From: Ruminococcus flavefaciens
Lineage (GTDB): Bacteria; Bacillota; Clostridia; Oscillospirales; Ruminococcaceae
Assembly (NCBI GenBank): GCA_002350065.1
Contig: DEDQ01000017.1
Span: forward strand, 19,323-27,436
Length of the DNA stretch: 8,114 nt
Direction of reading: 5' to 3'
This document shows, one piece after another, positions 1 through 5,147 of the stretch (position 1 is its first letter; every line of letters starts with the position of its first letter). Below the pieces are notes generated by a model. The model was not told the origin of the DNA, ran no database searches, and was given only the letters and a program-made list of their open reading frames with translations. The position numbers and the translations under genes are program-made.

Positions 1-1204
1 TGTTTTTTTCTATTTCAGCTTGCTCTTTTGCGAGGCTTTCTGCTTCTGCGGTTTTGCTCTGCGGAACTTCATAATGCCAGTCATTTCCGCACGAAACAAC
101 GATATTCCCAGTTCCGCTGCCGGGGAGGAACAGTCTCATTCGCGATGCAAGGACCCTGTCCAGCGGAACCTCAGCAACGCTTGCCGAGGAGCTCCCCTTA
201 AAGCTTGCCTTTACCTCTTTTCCGAGCGAAGAAGCTGCGATCGAGTTGTCCTCAAACACGTAAACGCCTGACCGCTCACTTGATATATCGCTGCTTTGCG
301 TGAACAGCTCCCTCCTCTCATAGCGGGAGCCGCTCTCCTCCGGAAATGCCGAAGTGCCGTTTGCGTATACCGAGGCTTTCCACATCTTTTCCCTTGCGGG
401 CAGCTCCAGCTTTTTATCGCCGGAGCTGACATATATATCGTAAAAGCTGCCTTCACTGTCGCTTCCGTAGAGCAGCTCGACATTTGCCGGAACAGCCTTG
501 CCGCCGTCCCTGACATAGCACACGCTGCCGGTCGAAGCAAGACCCTCCGCATCGGCGACTGCGCCCGCAGCTTTATAGGCGCTGTCATCGCGGAACTGCT
601 CGTCAAGAGCAGAAAGCTCCTCGTCAGAGAATGTGCAGACCGGCTCAGCCGCAGCGATTATGCTGTCGGGTGTGTAGTTTCCAGCATATTCAACTGCATA
701 GACCTCTGCCGTATCGACGCTGTCATTCTCCTGACGGATATATATGCGGACATTCACGTTCTCCCTGCCCGTATCCTCGAACGGACACGAAAACAGCGGA
801 GTTACGAGGATATCCTCGGCGGCATACCTGCTCAGCGGAACGTCTATATATCTGTAGTCTCCGTCAGCAGCCATGCGCTCGACTGCGCTCGTTATCCTTC
901 GGAAGCTCCTGTCAGAGGGAGCTCCCATGTTGTAAAAGAAGCGGTTCACTGCGCCCGACTTAGGCACAAAAAATATGCACAGCACTATCGCAGCCGCGAT
1001 AGCTGCCCATTTCAGGAAGCTGCCTTTCCTGCTCCTGCCGGTGACGACTTCGAGGTCAGTTATAATATATTCGTCGTCTTCTGCTCCGGCAGGGAGGGTC
1101 GGAAAAACCCTTGCCGTTATCGTATCAAGACAATCGACGTTCTCTGTGAGCTCGTTCATCTTGTCGCGGAGGAGCTTCTCCGCGCTTGTATAAGTGTTTT
1201 CCAT
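1..1204 (-). CDS. Putative membrane-anchored anti-sigma / sensor protein (3' end beyond window)
   Basis: An open frame starts at ATG 1204 and runs off the left edge, so 401 codons are visible and the C-terminus is missing. It begins 1 nt after the sigma factor stop codon, with AGGTGA 5 nt before the ATG inside the end of the sigma gene, which suggests translational coupling. Residues 1-62 are hydrophilic and charged (starts MENTYTSAEKLLRDKM). Residues 63-81 (FLKWAAIAAAIVLCIFFVP) form one transmembrane helix. Over 320 residues follow and should lie outside the cell. This is the layout of an ECF anti-sigma factor: a short cytoplasmic sigma-binding segment, one helix, and an external sensing domain. 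No HxxxCxxC zinc motif is seen in the N-terminal segment. I do not recognise the external domain. It has scattered cysteines and ends, at the window edge, in an Ala/Glu/Lys-rich helix (AEAESLAKEQAEIEK) that could be coiled coil. The anti-sigma role is inferred from position and topology, not from a family match. Confidence 0.8.
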   Translation of the reverse strand, partial: MENTYTSAEKLLRDKMNELTENVDCLDTITARVFPTLPAGAEDDEYIITDLEVVTGRSRKGSFLKWAAIAAAIVLCIFFVPKSGAVNRFFYNMGAPSDRSFRRITSAVERMAADGDYRYIDVPLSRYAAEDILVTPLFSCPFEDTGRENVNVRIYIRQENDSVDTAEVYAVEYAGNYTPDSIIAAAEPVCTFSDEELSALDEQFRDDSAYKAAGAVADAEGLASTGSVCYVRDGGKAVPANVELLYGSDSEGSFYDIYVSSGDKKLELPAREKMWKASVYANGTSAFPEESGSRYERRELFTQSSDISSERSGVYVFEDNSIAASSLGKEVKASFKGSSSASVAEVPLDRVLASRMRLFLPGSGTGNIVVSCGNDWHYEVPQSKTAEAESLAKEQAEIEKN

Positions 1205-1205
1205 A

Positions 1206-1658
1206 TCATTCACCTGCCTTTTCCTGTAGTATGGCTATCGCCTTTTTATAGCGTGATTTCACCGTGGATTCGGGGCTTTTCATTATATGAGCTATCTCCT
1301 TGAAGGTCAGCTCGCAGCAGCAATGCATCACGACTATCTGCCGCTGCTTGTCGTTCAGCTCCTTCAGGAGCTGATTCACGAATATGCTGTCCTCAACGGC
1401 TTTGTCAGCCTCTCCGTAGCTCTGTATGAAGAAATCGCAGACCTCGCGCTTGTGTCTACGGCGGAGCTCCAATGCGACATTTCTCGCTATCGTATGTATA
1501 AAGCCCTTGCCGTCGCCTTTGCGGTGGTCGAACCTGCTCACCTGCGCGAGCCGGACGAAGGTCTCGGCGACGCAGTCCTCGGCGAGCTGATAATCTGCGG
1601 TTATACTGAACGCGACTGCGAAAACGCTCCCCTTGAAACGGAGATACAGCGCCGTCAT
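1206..1658 (-). CDS. RNA polymerase sigma factor, ECF (sigma-70 family) type
   Basis: From ATG 1658 this gives 150 residues covering both ECF sigma domains. Region 2 is at residues 4-73, with the DYQLAEDCVAETFVRL core-binding helix (23-37) and the -10-recognition stretch GKGFIHTIARNVALELRRR (50-68). Region 4 is at about 91-145, with the helix-turn-helix ELTFKEIAHIMKSPESTVKSR (around 116-136) that would read the -35 element. It should direct RNA polymerase to a small regulon and be held inactive by the membrane protein encoded 1 nt downstream. The start is uncertain. The frame stays open upstream to 1754, and the residues encoded there (GEVNRLILECGKSKEA, about 1706-1661) look like the first helix of region 2, but no ATG, GTG or TTG lies between the TGA at 1757-1755 and ATG 1658. 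The ATG at 1658 has AAAGGAGG only 2 nt before it. A frameshift or a non-standard start is possible. A CCC run at 113-115 (MHCCCE) before region 4.2 is unusual. Confidence 0.9.
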   Translation of the reverse strand: MTALYLRFKGSVFAVAFSITADYQLAEDCVAETFVRLAQVSRFDHRKGDGKGFIHTIARNVALELRRRHKREVCDFFIQSYGEADKAVEDSIFVNQLLKELNDKQRQIVVMHCCCELTFKEIAHIMKSPESTVKSRYKKAIAILQEKAGE

Positions 1659-1660
1659 CG

Positions 1661-1668
1661 CCTCCTTT
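1661..1668 (-). promoter_or_regulatory. Shine-Dalgarno-like AAAGGAGG unusually close to the sigma ATG
   Basis: AAAGGAGG is followed by only two bases (CG) before ATG 1658, which is tighter than the usual 5-9 nt. It is also in-frame codons of the upstream extension (K-E-A). It may therefore be a working site for an internal start, or only a chance coding sequence (AAG GAG GCG). It matters because it is the only standard support for starting at 1658. Confidence 0.4.
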
Positions 1669-1680
1669 GACTTGCCGCAT

Positions 1681-1785
1681 TCAAGGATAAGACGGTTGAC
1701 CTCGCCGATATCGGCACTTGAATCGTCTGCAACTGAAATAGTAAGTATAGAGCATCACCTCTTTGGTATATTTTTCAGTGTTCAT
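1681..1785 (-). other. Small ORF upstream of sigma; possible out-of-frame N-terminus or leader peptide
   Basis: ATG 1785 opens a 34-codon frame starting MNTEKYTKEVMLYT and ending at TGA 1681, 22 nt before the sigma ATG. It lies in a different frame from sigma. Skipping one base near the ACT-TAC codons (about 1741-1746) would join MNTEKYTKEVMLYT to the open sigma frame (ISVADDSSADIGEV...), giving a sigma factor of about 190 residues. The peptide after that point is basic and non-descript, as expected of wrong-frame reading. No clear ribosome binding site precedes ATG 1785. An AAAGAGGTGAT stretch (1764-1754) within it is an excellent anti-Shine-Dalgarno match and could serve a start just downstream. 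The same TATAATG could also be read as a -10 box, though no good -35 is visible. I cannot tell whether this is a leader, a frameshifted N-terminus or an artefact. Confidence 0.3.
1754..1764 (-). promoter_or_regulatory. Strong Shine-Dalgarno-like AAAGAGGTGAT upstream of sigma frame
   Basis: The sequence AAAGAGGTGAT is nearly complementary to the 16S 3' end. With the core AGGTG, 7 nt separate it from an in-frame ATA codon (1748) of the extended sigma frame, and 16 nt separate it from an in-frame ATT (1739). If initiation used either rare codon, the protein would include the conserved N-terminal helix. This is only a candidate, because ATA and ATT starts are rare. Confidence 0.3.
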
Positions 1786-1801
1786 TATATTAGTGTCTTT
1801 C

Positions 1802-1829
1802 GGAGGGCTGATTCGCTGATTTTCCCTCC
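1802..1829 (-). promoter_or_regulatory. GC-rich 6-bp hairpin in the leader before sigma
   Basis: GGAGGG at one end and CCCTCC at the other (positions 1802-1807 and 1824-1829) can pair around a 16-nt loop. On the minus-strand RNA the arm GGAGGG resembles a ribosome binding site and would be masked by pairing. No start codon sits at a suitable distance, so the role is unclear. Confidence 0.25.
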
Positions 1830-1845
1830 AGCTTTGTATGTCTGC

Positions 1846-1869
1846 ACAAAAATGCAGCCTCATTTTTGT
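1846..1869 (-). terminator. AT-rich hairpin just after the second lipoprotein gene; possible weak terminator
   Basis: A perfect 9-bp inverted repeat, ACAAAAATG / CATTTTTGT with a 6-nt loop, begins 2 nt past the TAG stop at 1872. The stem is AT-rich and no U-run follows on the minus strand. It may lower read-through or protect the 3' end of the lipoprotein mRNA rather than stop transcription fully. It would then separate the lipoprotein pair from the sigma/anti-sigma pair in expression level. Confidence 0.3.
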
Positions 1870-1871
1870 TA

Positions 1872-3293
1872 CTATTCAACATTATACTCCTGCGTTTCAA
1901 ACCAGTAGAGCTTGTCCGCCCTGCCCTCATTCGAGTACATTCCTATCGAGTAGTGCGGGTCCTCCTGCTGAGCCTTCTGGCTGCTGATGATGTACATCAT
2001 GTCGCCCGCCTGAACTATTCCGGTCCGGTAGGCGTTGACCTTTTCCATGCGGAAGGCTGTGCCTATCTTTGGCATGAAGTAGTATATCTGCACCTGCGAC
2101 TGATAGTATCCGTTCATGCCGGCAGAATAGTCCGACGACTCTACAAGTGCAAAGAAGCCCTCTCCTGCCTTGACATAGTTTCCGCCGAAGCCGTTTAGAT
2201 TCATCTTCGTGCGCTCCATTGTATTCAGCTCATAGGTGTAGAGCCTTTTCTCGGACGCGAGTGGCGCCGCGTTCTCATCGACCAGCACCGACAGCCTGTC
2301 CTTCCACGCCAAGACGTTATCTACCCTCTTGAAATCGGTCTTTATGGTGTAATACTGCGTTTTTATCGTCACGGGCTCATCGGTCTCCTCGCCGTTAGAC
2401 CAGTCTATCCCGCCGCTCACCTCAACGGGGACTCCGTCGCACGTTCCCCAGAACCGGGCGTATTTCGGCTCTTCGCTGTAGTCGAGCTTCAAGCCGGTCT
2501 CGGGGTCGTAGTAGGCGAAACGCCAGCTGTTTTCCTCCGTTTCAGCATTTGCCACTGAACCTGAGACATACAGTCCGTTGGCGGTATCCTCCATCCAGTA
2601 AATGCTGTAATCGACCTTGATAAACTCAGATATTTCGGCAGTTTTCGGGTCGAGGACGTAAACAGTCGAGTTCTCGGGGTCATCCTCATGCATACGTTCC
2701 GGACGGTCGTAGAAGAACAGCCTGCCGCCGCAGGAGATAAGTCCTGCATAACAGCCGTTGTACTCAATTCCGGAGCGGCGGTCGAGCTCCTTGTATTCGC
2801 CGGACTTGGGGTCAAAGCTGAAAAGCGAGGAATCGTGCCGCGAGCAGAAGTCGTCATAGTTCACAGCGAAATAGAACTTGTCGTCGATGAATGCGACGCT
2901 TTCGATATGTCCGGCTGAGGGCGTATTGCAGAACACCTCGTACAGGCGCTCGTATTCCGCCTGCATCTCAGGGTCGCCGAAGCGAGCCGTGTAGCCGTAG
3001 CGGTCGCGGTATTCGCTCTCTGTCTTGCAGGGCGTGAGACGCTCGCCGAAATCGACGCCGCTGAGGTCGGCAACGTTCATTTTTACAGGCGGCTCATCAT
3101 CAATTATACTTATATTGAAGTCGATGTCAACAAAATCCTCATCGGCGGCTTCGATATAGACCGGCTCGGTCGATTCCACGGTCTCCTCGGTGACCTCCTC
3201 CGGAAGCGGTTCGGTATCGGTCTTTTTCTTGTCGCAGGCTGTCACTGAAAGAGTGAGCATTCCCGCTAAAAACAGAGCTGTAATGCGTTTCAT
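1872..3293 (-). CDS. Surface lipoprotein of unknown function, paralog 2 (possible beta-propeller)
   Basis: 473 residues. The start MKRITALFLAG at 3293 is chosen because it has AAAGGAGA about 6 nt before it and gives a clean lipoprotein signal: basic N-terminus, hydrophobic stretch and lipobox VTAC with the lipidated Cys at 20. The same frame is open to ATG 3401, but that lies inside the upstream gene. After Cys20 comes an acidic Pro/Glu/Thr tether (21-50), then a folded region with recurring FDPKSGEYKEL, LDPKTAEISEF and YYDPETGLKL segments (about 160-270). These are DPxT-type turns typical of beta-propeller blades, so a propeller fold is my inference. It aligns throughout with the upstream gene: DLSGVDFGERLTPCK (76-90), DKFYFAVNYDD (138-148), HDSSLF (153-158), KTQYYTI (311-317), YTYELNTMERTKM (352-364), LYWFE at the end. 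It lies 13 nt after that gene, in the same operon. It should be anchored on the outer face of the cell membrane. The ligand is unknown. Confidence 0.88.
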   Translation of the reverse strand: MKRITALFLAGMLTLSVTACDKKKTDTEPLPEEVTEETVESTEPVYIEAADEDFVDIDFNISIIDDEPPVKMNVADLSGVDFGERLTPCKTESEYRDRYGYTARFGDPEMQAEYERLYEVFCNTPSAGHIESVAFIDDKFYFAVNYDDFCSRHDSSLFSFDPKSGEYKELDRRSGIEYNGCYAGLISCGGRLFFYDRPERMHEDDPENSTVYVLDPKTAEISEFIKVDYSIYWMEDTANGLYVSGSVANAETEENSWRFAYYDPETGLKLDYSEEPKYARFWGTCDGVPVEVSGGIDWSNGEETDEPVTIKTQYYTIKTDFKRVDNVLAWKDRLSVLVDENAAPLASEKRLYTYELNTMERTKMNLNGFGGNYVKAGEGFFALVESSDYSAGMNGYYQSQVQIYYFMPKIGTAFRMEKVNAYRTGIVQAGDMMYIISSQKAQQEDPHYSIGMYSNEGRADKLYWFETQEYNVE

Positions 3294-3306
3294 AGCTTTC
3301 TCCTTT

Positions 3307-4785
3307 TCATTCCTTGGCGTCGAACCAGTAGAGCGTTTTCGGCTTGCCGTAGTAGTAATTTCCATAGCCTCTTCCTGACTTGCCTTCATCGTCTTTTTCA
3401 AGAGTAAGATAATACATCTGCTCTCCCCTGACGACGTTTAATATCTCATCGGTCTTGTCGAGCTTGTATATCGTGCCGTACTCCGGCATGAGGTAGTATA
3501 TATACCAGAATTGCTTCATCCAGCCCTCTGACGACTGCTGTGTCATGAAGATGCCGTCCCTGCCCTTCTGCATATCACCGTTGGTATAGCCGTTGATAAC
3601 CATTCTCGTCCGCTCCATAGTCGCAAGGTCGTAGGTGTAGAGACTCATCTCGCGAGTGCCGACATCGTTGACCTTTTCCGTATTGAGTATGCATAGCCGC
3701 TCCTTCCATGCGAAAACGTGCGACCACTGCGTCAAATCGGTCTCAATGGTGTAATACTGCGTCTTGACTGTCACCGGAGCAGCAATGTTGCCGTTGTAGC
3801 CGCCGGTTATCTCGACTGGCTCGCCGTCGCAGTATATACCTCGTCCGGAAGCGTGATCCTCTATGGGCACAGTATCGGACTGCTCCAGTTCCTCGCCGGT
3901 CTCGTAATCGTAAAACCTGCTCTCAAGAACCTGTGAATGCTTTCTGCCGTCCTCACTTGTTGTATCAACACGTAAACCAACCATAATACCGTTTTTCATC
4001 GGGTACATACTTACAATACGTTCGTCGAGCGTGAGTATCTCAGAGGTTTCACGGGTCTCGGGGTCAAAGCAGTATATATTGGTAACAAAGCTGTCGCTTA
4101 CCTCATCGTAGCTGTATTCGACGGAATCTCCGGTCTGGTTATTTGTGACCGTATTATAGCAGTCGTAGTAATAGAGCTTGTCATTCGCGGCGCATAAGTC
4201 GGTGTAGCAGCCGTGATAGTCAAGTCCGGTATGCCTTTCAAGCTCCTCATATTCGAGCGTCACAGGGTCAAACACGAAAAGCGACGAATCGTGACAGCCG
4301 CAATGATCATCATAATTCACCGCAATGTAGAACTTGTCGCCGAGCATTGTGCATTTGTCCATTTGCCCCTCAGCCGTTTTTTCGCATATATCAGCTTCTT
4401 CCTGCATCATCTCTTCAAGAGCGCTCAGGTATTCGGATTCTGTCAGCCCGTCAGCCAATGCCCTGTAATAATCGAGATATACGCCGTAATTCTCGCGGAC
4501 GCCCTCAGCCTTGCAGGGCGAAAGGCGCTCGCCGAAGTCGATGCCGGAAAGGTCTGACGAATGGAGCTCTGTCGGCGGAGCTTCATCGGAGGTTTCAACA
4601 GTCAGGTCAAGACAGTGGAAATCGTCGTTTTCGAGCTCGCGGTAGACGGGCTCGGTCGTGGCTTCAGCGGTAACTTCCTCGGTTATCTCCTCGGGAAGCG
4701 GCTCGCTGTCGGACTTTTTCTTATCGCAGGCGAACATCGGGAGCGTGAACAATGCCGCCATAATTACTGCTGTGAGCTTTTTCAT
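3307..4785 (-). CDS. Surface lipoprotein of unknown function, paralog 1 (possible beta-propeller)
   Basis: 492 residues from ATG 4785, which has AGGGGGAT about 8 nt upstream. An in-frame ATG at 4830 lies within a hairpin, has no ribosome site and would spoil the signal peptide. The N-terminus is a lipoprotein signal (MKKLTAVIMAALFTLPMFAC, Cys20). The lipobox MFAC is less canonical than in its neighbour but is followed by the same CDKKK. An acidic tether (21-50) leads to a region sharing its blocks with the downstream paralog: DLSGIDFGERLSPCK (78-92), DKFYIAVNYDD (150-160), CHDSSLFVFDP (164-174), KTQYYTI (341-347), LYTYDLATMERTRM (382-395), LYWFDAKE (485-492). DPVTLEYEEL and DPETRETSEI segments suggest propeller blades. 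It is rich in Tyr, Asp and Cys, including HCGCH at 161-165. As first gene of the operon, its 5' leader carries a long inverted repeat. I do not recognise a named family. Substrate binding or sensing at the cell surface is a guess from lipidation and context. Confidence 0.88.
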   Translation of the reverse strand: MKKLTAVIMAALFTLPMFACDKKKSDSEPLPEEITEEVTAEATTEPVYRELENDDFHCLDLTVETSDEAPPTELHSSDLSGIDFGERLSPCKAEGVRENYGVYLDYYRALADGLTESEYLSALEEMMQEEADICEKTAEGQMDKCTMLGDKFYIAVNYDDHCGCHDSSLFVFDPVTLEYEELERHTGLDYHGCYTDLCAANDKLYYYDCYNTVTNNQTGDSVEYSYDEVSDSFVTNIYCFDPETRETSEILTLDERIVSMYPMKNGIMVGLRVDTTSEDGRKHSQVLESRFYDYETGEELEQSDTVPIEDHASGRGIYCDGEPVEITGGYNGNIAAPVTVKTQYYTIETDLTQWSHVFAWKERLCILNTEKVNDVGTREMSLYTYDLATMERTRMVINGYTNGDMQKGRDGIFMTQQSSEGWMKQFWYIYYLMPEYGTIYKLDKTDEILNVVRGEQMYYLTLEKDDEGKSGRGYGNYYYGKPKTLYWFDAKE

Positions 4786-4811
4786 GAAATTATCCCCCTT
4801 ATGCAAAAGCT

Positions 4812-4865
4812 TATAGGCAACACCGCACAAAGACCGCCTGACGTCTTTGTGCGGTATTGCCTATA
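4812..4865. repeat. Long near-perfect inverted repeat (23-bp arms, 8-nt loop)
   Basis: Arms at 4812-4834 and 4843-4865 pair over 23 positions with one mismatch (4821 with 4856). That pair is C-A on the plus strand but G-U on the minus strand, so RNA read toward the lipoprotein genes can pair along the whole stem. The outer ends are TATAGGCA and TGCCTATA. The inner edge of the element is 26 nt from the lipoprotein ATG. No U-run follows on either strand in the right place, so it is not a standard terminator. It could be a MITE- or REP-like mobile palindrome, or an mRNA-stabilising or regulatory leader structure. Confidence 0.8.
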
Positions 4866-4879
4866 TAATAAGTGCATTT

Positions 4880-4904
4880 GACGCTGAAAAAAGACGAAGC
4901 TTCC
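4880..4904 (-). promoter_or_regulatory. Possible ECF-type promoter for the lipoprotein operon
   Basis: On the minus strand GGAAG (4904-4900) is followed after 16 bp by CGTC (4883-4880). Many ECF sigma factors use a GGAAC-like -35 and a CGTC-like -10 at this spacing. If real, transcription would start near 4872 and the downstream inverted repeat would lie wholly within the leader RNA. An alternative sigma-A reading in the same stretch (TTTTCA, 17 bp, TATATA) is about equally plausible. It is a single short match without other copies to compare. Confidence 0.3.
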
Positions 4905-5050
4905 TAATGTTAAAACAAAAAATATTTGCAGCTCTGTTTTCTGCTTAAAAGCGGCTCTGATTATACTTTAAGGATAATTCATGTTAAAATTTACTAAATT
5001 CGTTGAAGATTATTCTACACATCTGTGATATACAATTTACACAAAAAATG

Positions 5051-5079
5051 TTGACTTGATTTGAGCTGTATGATAGAAT
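5051..5079 (+). promoter_or_regulatory. Sigma-A promoter with extended -10 for the GH5-esterase gene
   Basis: TTGACT (5051-5056), a 17-bp spacer and TAGAAT (5074-5079) match the housekeeping consensus at five of six bases in each box, and TG at 5071-5072 supplies an extended -10. Transcription should begin near 5086, leaving a leader of about 60 nt. No ECF-like GGAAC/CGTC pair is seen upstream of this gene, so the neighbouring sigma factor need not control it. Confidence 0.8.
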
Positions 5080-5131
5080 AAAATAGAAGCAGTGTGTGCA
5101 GACATTGCAAAGCATGAAACATTATCCATTT

Positions 5132-5138
5132 AAGGAGG
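5132..5138 (+). promoter_or_regulatory. Ribosome binding site AAGGAGG of the GH5-esterase gene
   Basis: AAGGAGG ends 9 nt before ATG 5148, and the repeated GGAGGAGG allows a shorter spacing too. It fixes the start, which also gives a proper secretion signal. Confidence 0.85.
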
Positions 5139-5147
5139 AGGATCACA

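Noticed and set aside
296..1303. 335-codon open frame on the plus strand
   Set aside because: It lies opposite the membrane sensor gene and part of the sigma gene. The minus-strand frames give coherent domains (transmembrane helix, sigma regions) and ribosome sites, while this frame shows no recognisable features and reflects the codon bias of the real genes.
1784..1789. TATAAT as a sigma-A -10 box for the sigma gene
   Set aside because: The hexamer is perfect, but no acceptable -35 lies 16-18 bp upstream (ATCAGC or similar), and it overlaps the ATG of the small ORF. It is kept only as a remark.
3294..3401. N-terminal extension of the second lipoprotein to ATG 3401
   Set aside because: It overlaps the end of the preceding gene by about 95 nt and would bury the lipoprotein signal. 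The start at 3293 has its own ribosome site.
4786..4830. N-terminal extension of the first lipoprotein to ATG 4830
   Set aside because: The added residues come from the inverted repeat, there is no ribosome site before it, and the signal peptide begins at 4785.
4812..4865. Inverted repeat as an intrinsic terminator
   Set aside because: No gene ends into it from either side, as the flanking genes diverge, and no T-run follows the stem on either strand.
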